NCBI RefSeq assembly: GCF_905475395.1
Contig: NC_058341.1
Location: 34,425,501 to 34,489,500 of the forward strand
DNA from: Chrysoperla carnea
Taxonomy: Eukaryota > Arthropoda > Insecta > Neuroptera > Chrysopidae
Direction of reading: 5' to 3'
Length of the DNA stretch: 64,000 bases
A model generated the notes under the pieces. It worked only from the letters and a program-made list of their open reading frames with translations, searched no databases and had not been told where the DNA came from. This document shows positions 11,575 through 22,186 of the stretch, one piece after another (within the stretch, counting starts at the first letter, position 1; each line of letters begins with the position of its first letter). The position numbers and the translations under genes are program-made.

Positions 11575-12239
11575 ATGCCCGAAGAAGTATTTGATCAAAC
11601 CATTACAAAAAAACAATGTTTACAATTAGTTGAAAAAGTTATAAAAACAAATCAATTTCAATTGATAAATTATTCATTGAAACCACTAGAGGGTGAGAAA
11701 AAAGGATATTTATCAACACATTTAAAAGGAGCATTCGACATAAAATGTAGGCAAAAGACACAAACTTTAAATTTTTTCATGAAATTAAAATTGGATGAAA
11801 ATGATGCTGTTGGGAAATTAAGTAATGATGAAAATGATATATACGTACGTGAATCAGCATTTTTAAAATTGGCGACGAACGATTTCCAAGTGATGTGGGC
11901 ACCAAAATTCTATGATTTTATTGATAATAAATTGATTGTGTTAGAAGATTTATCAGAGCGTGGATTTAAAGTTGCTGATTTGGAAGAGTATGATTTGAAT
12001 CATTGTTATGTGGGGTTAAAAGCTTTAGCCAGTTTTCATGCATTTAGTTTTAAATTGTTACATGATAAACGTTTAGAAAACTATGGCACGCCATTTTACT
12101 ATTTAATAGGCAAATTTTTATCGAGAAAAAAATTAATTATTTATTTTTTTTCAATCAGAAATTTTATATTTTATATTTTATATTTCGTAAAATAAATCTT
12201 AGTAAAAGAGAGATTGATATAAGATAAGATGAGAAAAGA

Positions 12240-12415
12240 GAGATGAGAATTAAAATTATGATGATAACATAATAAAAATGTATTTTTATTATGTATCATC
12301 ATAATAATAATGTATTATTATTATGATGATACATAATAATAATACATTTTTATTATGTTATCATCATAATAAAAATGTATTATTATTATGATGATACATA
12401 ATAATAAATCAGTTA
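12240..12415. repeat. alternating palindromic ATAATAAT/ATCATCATAAT array
   Basis: Successive segments such as ATTATTATTATGATGATAC and its complement alternate, so the stretch can fold on itself repeatedly. It lies wholly within the inserted element at 12082-12809. Confidence 0.8.
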
Positions 12416-12442
12416 ATTTTATTTGAATTAGATTAAAAAAAA

Positions 12443-12725
12443 ATTATTGAATTAAAATTATGTACATAATGGAAATAGACAATTAAAATTATGTACATAA
12501 TAAAAATGATTGAATTAAAATTATGTACATAATGGAAATAGAGAATTAAAATTATGTACATAATAAAAATGATTGAATTAAAATTATGTACATAATGGAA
12601 ATATATCGCACGCCGTTTTACTATTTAATATGAATTAAAATTATGTACATAATAAAAATGATTGACTTAAAATTATGTACATAATAAAAATGATTGAATT
12701 AAAATTATGTACATAATGAAAATGA
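12443..12725 (+). repeat. minisatellite, about 31-bp unit, eight copies
   Basis: Eight units share the core TTAAAATTATGTACATAAT. Most have one of two alternating tails, AAAAATGATTG or GGAAATAGA, suggesting a higher-order dimer. A fragment of the element's terminal repeat interrupts the array at about 12604-12631. Confidence 0.85.
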
Positions 12726-13912
12726 TTATTATTATGATGATAACATAATAATAATGTATTATTATTACGATCATTTTTTTCGGACATTAAATAGTAAAAT
12801 GGCGTGCCATAGAAAACAGTGACTATTCAATTTTAAAAGAATATCCGTTCTTTTTTATGGAAATTTTATTTTCAAATGAGATGGAATTAGGTCGAAAGTT
12901 CTTAAAATCAACAAAAGATAGTATAAATTGTATATTTGAGCAAATGCAACCAAAAAATGTTGATCAAATACAAGAGAAATTCAATGAAATATTTGATCGT
13001 ATGCCAGATGAAATAAAACCAAAGGAAAATAAATATCATGTGATTTCGCATGGTGATTTGTGGGCTAATAATATTATGTTTTCCTATGAAAATAATGTTC
13101 CAAAGCAATGTTGTATGGTTGATTTTCAAATACTGCGGTATCTTCCACCTACTGTTGATCTACAATTTTTTTTAATTGTAAACTTTTCACCAAGTTTACG
13201 AGCAAAACATTATCGTGAATTATTAGAATATTATTATCAACAATTATCACAAGAGTTAAATGTGTTTGGTTTGGATTCCAATAATATTTATCCAGAGGAA
13301 ATTTTCGAAAAACAATATGCGGATACAATGGTATTAACTATGACTCTTGCATGCTTGTATAAAGTATTTTTATTAATGCCACGAATGAGTACGTACCTCT
13401 CAGATCCTGGTCACAGTCAGGAAGTTATGTATGGTAATCGTGCGAAATATATTAAAAAAGAATTGGAAATTAATCACGTTTACAAAGAAAAAACATTTAA
13501 AGAATTTCAAGAATTTATTGTATTAATTGAACAATTACTTTAGAATATTTGATAAAATTTTTTAATTCAAAATATTAAAGTGAAAATTAAGAATAAAACG
13601 ATTTTGTAAAAATACTTATATATAAAGGATTGGCCAAAATTTATTGGATTTTTTTAATAAAAGCCAGTATTTTTTTACCAAAAAAATTCTTTACGGAGCA
13701 TATTCTTTTAAGAAATTTAGAGAATATTAAAGGTATAAATATAAAATATATATGTAATTGATTAGTTTAACAAAATAAGTTTTATAACAACTAATTTTAT
13801 CTTATATTTTTTCATAATAAGTTGCATACAGTTATATATTTAATACATACATAATTAAAATTATTACCTACGTCATAAGATATTTTACACAAATTTTTTC
13901 TTTATATTTTTC

Positions 13913-13916
<4 letters not shown>

Positions 13917-13965
<49 letters not shown>
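13917..13965. repeat. (AT)n microsatellite
   Basis: About 49 bp of uninterrupted AT dinucleotides. Confidence 0.95.
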
Positions 13966-13970
<5 letters not shown>

Positions 13971-14273
13971 GTTTTTGTATTTAACATTTCTACATCAAGA
14001 ACATAGCTCACTTTGGCTAAATAACATTTATAATCTGTGAATTCTTTCGTATATTTAATTTTTTTTAAATTAACTAATATTTAATTATACATATCTTTTA
14101 AAAAAGTTTTCTTGCCGAAGTTCAATATTATTAATGATAAAAAATTGAAATAAAGTACAAAAATTGATTATATTTTTTTATTTAACAACCCAGTTGTATA
14201 TACAATAAAAACCGTCAAATATTTCCTTCTGTCTTGTCCCTTCCTAGCCGACTTTAGTAATCAAGAGAGTGAA

Positions 14274-14835
14274 TGTGCCTAGGGTAGCGACCTTTTCATT
14301 TTAAAAAGTGATTGCCTTTTGTTCCGGACAGTTTGTAAAAAACTAATATGATAAAATGAATAACAAATATCTTGTATCTTTGTCCAACTTATTACTGTCT
14401 GCCCGAAACAATAATAAATCGTAATTGAAATGAAAAGGTCTATTCCGTCTGGGGTGTGCCTAGGGTAGCGAGTTCGATTCTCGTCGTCACACCAAAATTA
14501 AGTTAATTAATGGTTGTGATGCGCTGGTGTAGTGCATGAAGGAGGTGTACTCAGCCTCTAAAAATAATTGAGGAACTGATAAATGAAATTATCAGCGGAA
14601 AAGGTGATAAACACTTACATAACTTATATGGTAATCTTTGCAAGTAGAAGCAGGTATTCTCAAAGAGTATCATTCATCTCATTTCGTAATATACTTATAG
14701 TACATCATCCATCTCACTTCGGAACATTTCTCTTTAGCTAAAAGTTACTCAGAGCGCAACAAAATCAAAGTCTGCCCAGCACGGCTCTATGGCCTAACTG
14801 CGTCTCGCGTGGACTGCCAATATTACCTAACCTGT
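14274..14835 (+). mobile_element. tRNA-derived SINE-like unit with nested foldback
   Basis: A B-box-like AGTTCGATTCTCG occurs at 14471-14483. It is followed by a body (GGTGTAGTGCATGAAGGAGG, then an ATAAATGAAATTATCAGC block) and a tail around TGGACTGCCAATATTACC. The same order recurs at 34198-34440. The head GTGCCTAGGGTAGCGA appears twice (14275-14290 and 14456-14471), separated by a foldback at 14291-14438. The B box and size suggest a polymerase III SINE, although no good A box is visible. Confidence 0.6.
14291..14438. repeat. 148-bp foldback nested in the SINE-like head
   Basis: The left arm CCTTTTCATTT is mirrored by AAATGAAAAGG at the right end. A further inner pairing links GTTCCGGACAG with CTGTCTGCCCGAAAC. 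The duplicated SINE head on both sides suggests insertion or a tandem head duplication. Confidence 0.65.
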
Positions 14836-14936
14836 TCTATCCTAGAGACTTTCAGATGTGCGTATTTAAACCAAATAAATAATCGGAATATAACCTTGTA
14901 ATAGAATTTATATTTGACAACTAATATCAATAAGTA

Positions 14937-15275
14937 CCTGGGTGACCGAGCTTTGCTTGGTACTTTTTGAGTTAAAAAGACACAAATTTTATCACTAATA
15001 TAAGAACCGTTTAAAATGTCTCCACACAAATACTAATTTGAATGTCCCGCTAATGTACTTTATTTCGTTACGATAAACACGAATAGATGTCAGAAAAAGT
15101 TGCATTTTACAGTTTGTTTCAGTTTTTCCTGAAAACACGGATAAACCAAAATTTTCTAAAAATAGGTAGATCGATTTTTCGCCCCCAAAACTCCCTGCAT
15201 ATTAATTTTCATGAAAACCGTTAGAGCCGTTTTCGAGATTGCTGATATATATATAGGTATAGGATATAAAAGAAA
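14937..15275 (+). repeat. short dispersed repeat with hairpin head and TA-rich tail
   Basis: It begins with a small hairpin in GACCGAGCTTTGCTTGGTA and has a middle block around CACACAAATACTAATTTGAA. It ends GTTTTCGAGATTGCTGATAT followed by TA repeats, which recalls RTE-type LINE or dependent SINE tails. A second copy in reverse orientation lies at about 30860-31025. Confidence 0.6.
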
Positions 15276-15590
15276 TATGTTACAACTAAACAGCGAATAA
15301 TATACTAAGATGCAATTTTCCGAACGCGATCGACCGGTTTCCCACCTGGTATATAATATATATATCTTTAATAAGATTAGATTATCATATCATAAAATGT
15401 TATACCCAAATAAAACTATCACCTACTTTTATAAGAATTAACAAAGTTTTAATTAAATACAACTGCAGTAATTTCAAAATTTGTATGCATTTCTATAAAA
15501 CATCTCAAAAAAGAAGTTAGAATATTTAACAGTGTGTTCACCAATTTTAAATTTATTAAAGTGTGTGCGTTAAAGTGCAACTAAAGAAAG

Positions 15591-16829
15591 ATGCCAGAAG
15601 AGGTATTTGATGAAATTATAACAAAGGAACAATGTTTGAAATTGATTGAGAAAACAATTGAAACAAATCAATTTCAATTGATAAATTATTCATTGAAACC
15701 ACTAGGAGGTGAGAAAAAAGGATATCTAGCAACACATTTAATAGGAACATTCGATATAAAATATATGGAAAAGACACAAACGTTAAATTTTTTCATGAAA
15801 TTAAAGTTGGAAGAAAATAATGGTGTTGGAAAAATAAGTAATGATGAAAATGATGTATACGTACGTGAATCAACATTTTTAAAACTAGCGACGAACGATT
15901 TTCAAGTGATTTGGGCACCAAAATTCTATGATTATATTGATAATAAACTGATTGTGTTAGAAGACTTATCAGAGCGTGGATTTAAAGTTGCTGATTTGGA
16001 AGAGTATGATTTGAATCATTGTTATGTGGGATTAAAAGCGTTAGCCAGTTTTCATGCATTTAGTTTCAAATTTTTACATGATAAACGTTTGGACAACAGT
16101 GACTATTCCATTTTAAAGGAATATCCGTACTTTTTTATGGAAAATTTATTTACAAATGAGACGGAATTGGGTCGGAAATTTATAAAAACAACAAAATGTG
16201 CAATGGATTTTATAATTGATCAAATAGAACGAAAAAACTTTGATAAAATACAAAAGAAAATTAACGAAAAATATTATCGTATAGCTGATGAATTAAAACC
16301 AAAGGAAAATAAATACCATGTGATTTCGCATGGTGATTTGTGGGCTAATAATATTATGTTTTCATATGAAAATAATGTTCCAAAACAATGTTGTATGGTT
16401 GATTATCAAATACTACGTTATCTTCCACCTACTGTTGATCTACAATTTTTTTTAAGTGTAAATACATCACCAAATTTTCGTGCAAAACATTTTCGTGAAT
16501 TATTAGAATATTATTATCAACAATTATCACAAGAGTTAAATGTGTTTGGTTTGGATTCAAATGTTATTTATCCAAAAGAAATTTTTGAACAAAGTTGTAC
16601 GGATACAATTGTATTATCCGTAATGTTTGCATGCTATTGTAAATCATTTTTATTAATGCCACGACATAAAATGACTACGTACCTTTCAGATCCTGTTCAA
16701 AGTGAGGAAGTTATGTATGGTGATCGTACGAAATTTATTAAAGAAGAATTGGAAATTAATCACGTTTACAAAGAAAAAATATTTAAAGAATTTCAGGTGT
16801 TAATTGATATAATTGAACGATTAACATAG
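15591..16829 (+). CDS. EcKinase-like (CHK domain) small-molecule kinase, array copy 3
   Basis: An intronless gene of 412 residues, collinear with the gene at 7205. The Gly-rich PLGGEKKGY, the FFMKLKL Lys region, hinge LED, SHGDLWANNIMF and VDYQILRY are all intact, so it should be an active phosphotransferase. The segment between the two conserved blocks (residues about 199-236) and the C-terminal helix region are clearly different from copy 1; for example RIADELKPKE replaces RMPDEIKPKE. The flanking conserved blocks are almost identical even at silent sites. Its 5' leader keeps the GTGTGTGCGT motif seen before copies 1 and 2. It lies about 2 kb after the split copy 2, on the same strand. Substrate unknown; ecdysteroid or xenobiotic alcohol phosphorylation is the family-based expectation. 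Confidence 0.93.
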   Translation: MPEEVFDEIITKEQCLKLIEKTIETNQFQLINYSLKPLGGEKKGYLATHLIGTFDIKYMEKTQTLNFFMKLKLEENNGVGKISNDENDVYVRESTFLKLATNDFQVIWAPKFYDYIDNKLIVLEDLSERGFKVADLEEYDLNHCYVGLKALASFHAFSFKFLHDKRLDNSDYSILKEYPYFFMENLFTNETELGRKFIKTTKCAMDFIIDQIERKNFDKIQKKINEKYYRIADELKPKENKYHVISHGDLWANNIMFSYENNVPKQCCMVDYQILRYLPPTVDLQFFLSVNTSPNFRAKHFRELLEYYYQQLSQELNVFGLDSNVIYPKEIFEQSCTDTIVLSVMFACYCKSFLLMPRHKMTTYLSDPVQSEEVMYGDRTKFIKEELEINHVYKEKIFKEFQVLIDIIERLT

Positions 16830-18353
16830 AATTTGCATTATCTAAACCTATTTGATTAAATGTACTAATAATTAATGTAATTAAGCGTTAAAATAGTTTT
16901 GTAAAAATTTTTATACAAAATTTTACAAAAAATATTGGGTTTCTGTAATGAAAATGAAATGTCAGTGTTACCAAATCATTTTTCTATTTTTATTTTGTAA
17001 TTTGAGAATTTGTAATTTGGAACTTTTGAGAATTATAAAAAATGTAACATGTTGTAGCCTTTTATAAAAAAATTAAAAAAATAATAAAATTTTTCCAACT
17101 ATCTTATCCCATACTAAAATCTTTTAAAATATTTTAACCAAATAAAATACCAATATGAAACGTTTTAACTTATATTTAGGCAAATATAATTTTATATGAA
17201 TCTTAACAGCTTCATTAAATTCAAAAATTAGCTAGATCTCAATTAGTGAGTAGTAGTCTTTTTATTTTATGGAGATATAATTTCCGTGATTATCACACGG
17301 CAAGACAACCTTTATGAAACAACACGATTGTTTGGTCACCTATTAAGGTTTGTACCTACCTACAAATTAGCAATTTATTGTTAATAAATAATAAATTTTT
17401 AATTCAATGAAACGATCAATGATAAGGTTCTCTTAAAAATTAGTAATTAGGCAATTTGTATGACGTATATGTTAAGTGTTTGTCAAATAATCGAAAATTA
17501 TTGTACATGTATAACGTATACGTAATTCAAGTTGCCTATTTATTAATTTAAGTCAACTTTAACATTAACCGTTCCATTGAGTTAACAATTTATTGTTTAT
17601 TAACAAATAGAAACATTTGCACCACTAACTCATCCGTTAATAGTGATATTTGACACCTAAAAACACATTCCATGAGGTTTTACCAAAATGCGTGCGATTT
17701 TTTTAATTTTTAACCCCCGAACTAAAAAAAAAAGGGATGCTATAAGTTTGACCGCTATGTTTGTGTGTCTCTCATTTTGATTTTTTTGGTCTCGTTTGAT
17801 AGATAATTTCATGGAGAGTGTTCTTAGCTAGTTTTCAAGTGCATGTTTTGGGTTCCATACCCGAAAAAACTAAAAAATTTGCGATGATGTTCAAAATCTG
17901 TTCAATTTGGAAAAGGCTTTAAGAGAAACGGTAATTTAATGGAGAGTCTTCACAGAAATGTTTCAAGTGCGAGTTTAGTGTTCCGCATCCGAAAACTTTG
18001 CCGGTGGTTTTTAAATTTTGTAAATTTCACTTGTCCTTTATTTGTAACATGTTTAACTATACTATTGCTGTAGACAAAGGAAGCAATAATGTATATTGCT
18101 TCCTTCGAAGATACGAAATCCTCTTGTTATCCAGCCTAGGAAATTTAGTTATAATGCCAATTGGATAATAGTGTCTGTTTACCTTAATTTATTATGATCA
18201 TTTCATCGCACAATAACAAACTATTAATTGTATAGAATTATCAAAGGTTTTAAATAAATACTACTGTAGTTGGAAAATAAGCACACACTCTACAACTTTT
18301 CATAATAGAAGGTAGAATATTTAGGAGCGTCTATCAATTTTTAACAAAGAAAT
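16830..18353. other. intergenic stretch between EcKinase-like copies 3 and 4
   Basis: No gene is supported. A dispersed repeat occupies about 17703-18045; the rest is AT-rich and unassigned. Confidence 0.5.
17703..18045 (+). repeat. dispersed repeat beginning TAACCCCCGAAC
   Basis: The head TAACCCCCGAACTAAAAAA followed by GGGATGCTATAAGTTTGACC is a type of repeat start common in insect genomes. It contains an internal duplication: AATTTCATGGAGAGTGTTC (from about 17806) and AATTTAATGGAGAGTCTTC (from about 17934) each lead into a CAAGTG...CCGAAAA segment. Confidence 0.55.
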
Positions 18354-19583
18354 ATGACAGAAGAAGTATTTGATCAAATTATTACAAAAGAACAATGTTT
18401 GAAATTAGTTGAGAAAACAATTAAAACAAATCAGTTTAAATTGTTGAATTATTCCTTGAAACCGTTGGGTGGTGTGAAAAAGGGATTTTTGGCAACGCAT
18501 TTAAAAGGAACATTCGACATAAAATGCAGGGAAAAGACACAAACGTTAAATTTTTTCATGAAATTAAAATTGGATGAAAATGATGCTGTTGGGAAATTAA
18601 GTAATGATGAAAATGATGTGTACATACGTGAATCGACATTTTTAAAATTGGCGACAAATGATTTTCAAGTGACGTGGGCACCAAAATTCTATGATTATAT
18701 TGATAATAAACTGATTGTGTTAGAAGATTTATCAGAGCGTGGATTTAAAGTTGCTGATTTGGAAGAGTATGATTTAAATCATTGTTATGTGGGGTTAAAA
18801 GCATTAGCCAGTTTTCATGCATTTAGTTTTAAATTTTTACATGATAAACGTTTGGAAAACAATGAGTATTCAATTTTAAAGGAATATCCGTACTTTTTCA
18901 TGGAAAATTTATTTTCAAATGAGACGGAATTGGGTCGGAAATTTGTAAAAGCAACAAAAGGTGGAATGAATTGTATAATTGAACAAATGCAACTAAAAAA
19001 TTTTGAGCAAGTACAAATGAAATTAAATGAAATATTTGATCGTATGCCAGATGAAATAAAACCAAAGGAAAATAAATACCATGTGATTTCGCATGGTGAT
19101 TTGTGGGCTAATAATATTATGTTTTCACATGAAAATAATGTTCCAAAACAATGTTGTATGGTTGATTATCAAATACTACGTTATCTTCCACCTACTGTTG
19201 ATCTACAATTTTTTTTAAGTGTAAACTCTCCCCCAAGTTTACGGGCAAAACATTTTCGTGAATTATTAGAATATTATTATCAACAATTATCACAAGAGTT
19301 AAATGTGTTTGGTTTGGATTCGAATGAAATTTATCCAAAAGAAATATTTGAGCAAAGTTGTATCGATACAGTTGTGCTGTCCGTGATGTTTGCAACCTGG
19401 TATAAACCTCTTTTACTATTGCCTCGGCATAAAATGATTACTTATCTTTCTGATCCTGCCTACAGTGAGGAAGTTATGTATGGTGATCGTGCGAAATATA
19501 TTAAAGAAGAATTGGAAATCAATCACGTTTACAAAGAAAAAATATTTAAAGAATTTCAGGTGTTAATTGATATAACTGCATAA
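18354..19583 (+). CDS. EcKinase-like (CHK domain) small-molecule kinase, array copy 4
   Basis: An intronless gene of 409 residues starting MTEEVFDQ. It has the same motif order as copies 1 and 3: PLGGVKKGF, FFMKLKL, E in IRESTF, LED hinge, SHGDLWANNIMF and VDYQILRY. The C-terminus is a few residues shorter, ending in DITA where copies 1 and 3 continue into an IEQ or IER helix end. The catalytic block is nearly identical to copies 1 and 3 at the DNA level, with only one or two silent or conservative changes. AATAAA is at 19724-19729, 141 nt after the stop. The upstream flank no longer matches the leader shared by copies 1-3. All catalytic residues are present, so activity is expected; the substrate is unknown. 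Confidence 0.93.
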   Translation: MTEEVFDQIITKEQCLKLVEKTIKTNQFKLLNYSLKPLGGVKKGFLATHLKGTFDIKCREKTQTLNFFMKLKLDENDAVGKLSNDENDVYIRESTFLKLATNDFQVTWAPKFYDYIDNKLIVLEDLSERGFKVADLEEYDLNHCYVGLKALASFHAFSFKFLHDKRLENNEYSILKEYPYFFMENLFSNETELGRKFVKATKGGMNCIIEQMQLKNFEQVQMKLNEIFDRMPDEIKPKENKYHVISHGDLWANNIMFSHENNVPKQCCMVDYQILRYLPPTVDLQFFLSVNSPPSLRAKHFRELLEYYYQQLSQELNVFGLDSNEIYPKEIFEQSCIDTVVLSVMFATWYKPLLLLPRHKMITYLSDPAYSEEVMYGDRAKYIKEELEINHVYKEKIFKEFQVLIDITA

Positions 19584-22186
19584 TGCATTTAATGCATGCC
19601 TTGAAGTATTGATTAGGATTAAAAATGGTTTTGTAATAAAAACAACTGTGTTTAAATCAATTTTAAATCAACTTAGAAGAAATCTCGATTACTTAAATAT
19701 TATCTGATATAACTATTAGAAGAAATAAAATAGTCCAATGACTCATGAGCTATTTTTTAAGAAAGTATGAATTTATTATATTTAACTCAATAAAATGTTT
19801 TAATTAATTTTAATTGTTGTTTTTTAATATAAATTAGTTAATAAAAATAATTATTACATTTTTTAAAATCCATTAAGAATCCATTTATGCATTCCAACGA
19901 GACAACGACGTAATTTTTGTAATTATAGAAATTTAATAAAATTAATTATAAATATGTTATATATAAATGAATATATAATAAAAATTAATCATATAATCGT
20001 AATAGATTCTGTCGATTTTGAGATATAAATCAAAACGGCAAGATAATTCGGCAAGAATGTCGATTATTGTCTGATAATTAAAGATGAAATGCCTTAAAAA
20101 TTTAAAGAATTTAAAGAATTCGTATCTTTGAAAATAAGTTTATCTTATATATTATTTCTTTAACGTTTTTTCCTGCCCATACCATGTACCCTTTATACCT
20201 TTATAAAATTCCATGTTTTTCTACCCCTCACTTTCAAACCTATCGCACTGCTTACTGGCATAAAATAGACTAACAGTCTAAAAATGTACCGCTTAGGAAA
20301 TAACAGATTGGAGAAATAATATTAAGATTTAATTTTGTTTATTGTGTAATTTGTGTATCATATCTGTAATGAAATTGCCTATAAATAAAAATAAAGTAAA
20401 TTACATATACTGTTGATATTTATCATTGTTTTTAACCAGGGTAACGCACGAGCCGAGCTAGCAAAAACATATTGCTATATGCGTACACTATTTGTAACAA
20501 CAGTCATGCTACTGTACAAAATACTTATACATTGTATAGATACATATACTAATTATACACACACAGCTGCTTAATTTTTATTTTATTTAAGGTCGCTTTT
20601 TAACAACAATAAGTTATTAGCGACCGCAGAAAGATACATTTATGAATTGCTCTTGTCTTTATATTTAAAATTATTCATAAATTAAGGTATTAGGATTTTT
20701 ATTCAAAACTTATATAAAAGTAAATGATTAAACTCTAAAAATTGCTTAAAAACTTTAAAGCTGCTTAACCGATTTTAAAAATTCTTTCAGTAAAAAAAAA
20801 GCCACATTGTCAGCAGTAACTTAATATGTATTTTATTTTAAAAAAAGTTTAGGTTTCCAAGAAATTAAAACCGATGAAATTTGTTTGTAATGAAGTTATA
20901 CATTATCAGCTAGTAACATGGGTCTTATTTTATTTTCATAAAAATTTCGGATTGATTAATGACGATTAGGGAAGTGAAGGCTCAGCAAAGCGCGTGAGTA
21001 ACTGCTAGTAATTCAATAAAAATTTATTTTAATTGTTCATAATTAATATTTGCAAAGCTAAATTTAAAACAATGCATTTTATTATTTTCTTAATATATGT
21101 GCTATGTAATAAACTCAATATTTGACTTTATTATTAAAGAAATGCAAAATGATTAAATTTTTTAAAGATTTATAATCATTTTTATGAAAAAATCGCAAGG
21201 TTATTTATAATTGTGATAATAAACACAATTTTTTTAATTTCCAAGACAAAAGTTGACAGCATACCTTATGGGTTCTGTAAGGGATTTACTGACCTAAGGA
21301 AGCGCGAATCCAGAGGGGAATATTTGAATTAACTAGCAAAAAACATGGATCAAAATTACCCTAGAAACCAGGTTCTATAAAACAATTGTTTTTGATTTCC
21401 TCGATTTTTCAAAAGGAAAAATATTTCTTTTTCATTTTCTAGATTTTGTAAATGAACATGATTTTGTAAAAAAATCTTTGGCCCAAAAAGATACAAAATT
21501 AGGTTCCTTTAAAAATTAATTGGTTGAGTAATTTCTGAAATATGGACTAAAATCACATAAAAAGGGTGATAAATTCAGATCAATTTCTTCAGTCTTTACA
21601 AGAGAAACTTTTCCACTTGACTATTTTAAGAAGAATTTTTCGATATACAATAATTTTTGTATATCTTTAGTACAAATGACAAACAAAACAAATTACGTTA
21701 ATATACTTCATTCCCTTAAGTCTCCAAGCTACCTGTTCGCTTACCTCAGATGAAATACCAAACTTCTTAAAGGTAAGGAATACTGAAATGTTGAGCTAAG
21801 GAAAAGGCTGAAACACTCTAATACAAATCGAAAAGGCTTTGGGCAAAGAAAATTTTATTTTTCTGGGTCTAAAAAATGAAATAACTTCAAATTGGAGTAT
21901 TTTATATCAGTTTGATTAATTAAGGAGTTTGATAATAATTAAAGCCGATACTCTATAAAATGTTAATCATGTTATCGATTCTCTTCTAAAAATATCGTGA
22001 TTTTAAAGATCACAAAGTTCATAGTGTTTAAATTTTTTATAATTTTACTATCAAAAAAATAATTTGTGATGATGGATAACAAATTACCAAAAATAAAGTC
22101 AAGGTAATTATAAATGACCTAAGACGATAATTTTAATAATATTTATGCGTTAAAAAATCAAAAATATTTTCAGTCAATGAAATACC
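19584..22186. other. intergenic stretch between the kinase array and the protease gene
   Basis: No gene is supported. A truncated hairpin/CTAG-terminated repeat ends at 21007. Everything else is AT-rich and without structure I can name. Confidence 0.5.
20870..21007 (+). repeat. Helitron-like-ended repeat, truncated copy
   Basis: It ends GCGTGAGTAACTGCTAG followed by T, the same terminus as the copy at 26012-26349. Only the last roughly 140 bp are recognisable. Confidence 0.45.

Larger units (their letters stand above)
12082..12809. mobile_element. 728-bp inverted-repeat element inside EcKinase-like copy 2
   Basis: The ends are 24-bp perfect inverted repeats (12084-12107 and 12786-12809, starting TGGCACGCCATTTT). 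They are flanked by the 8-bp duplication TAGAAAAC at 12074-12081 and 12810-12817; the three intact paralogues show a single uninterrupted site. The duplication could also be read as 6 bp (GAAAAC) if the ends include TA. The interior encodes nothing and is made of satellite-like repeats, with an internal copy of the terminal sequence near 12604-12631. It is a miniature inverted-repeat element; the 8-bp duplication is compatible with hAT, but the ends are not ones I recognise. Confidence 0.88.
11575..13543 (+). pseudogene. EcKinase-like gene, array copy 2, split by an inserted element
   Basis: This is a close paralogue of the gene at 7205 with a 728-bp element lodged after codon 169. The first part (11575-12081) starts MPEEVFDQ and carries the N-lobe and the LED hinge. 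Translation would continue into the insert and stop at 12195, giving 206 residues without a catalytic loop. The second part resumes at 12810 and stays open to 13543, keeping SHGDLWANNIMF, VDFQ and the C-terminal region, with a 2-residue deletion in the MPR..STY segment. AATAAA is at 13656-13661. Both halves look otherwise healthy, so the disruption appears recent. Clean removal as an intron seems unlikely because the insert edges offer no matched GT/AG pair. I call it a pseudogene in this haplotype; it may be intact elsewhere in the population. Confidence 0.85.
13544..15590. other. intergenic stretch: microsatellite, SINE-like unit, RTE-tail-like repeat
   Basis: No protein gene is supported. 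It holds the shared 3' flank of copy 2 (to about 13690), an AT microsatellite, a SINE-like unit with a nested foldback and a short dispersed repeat, each listed separately. Confidence 0.5.

Noticed and set aside
11557-12195. A separate short protein gene at the start of EcKinase copy 2
   Set aside because: It is the truncated front half of the split gene running into the inserted element.
12082-12809. Element in EcKinase copy 2 as a spliced intron
   Set aside because: The borders show a transposon-style 8-bp duplication and inverted ends, with no GT/AG pair that restores the frame.
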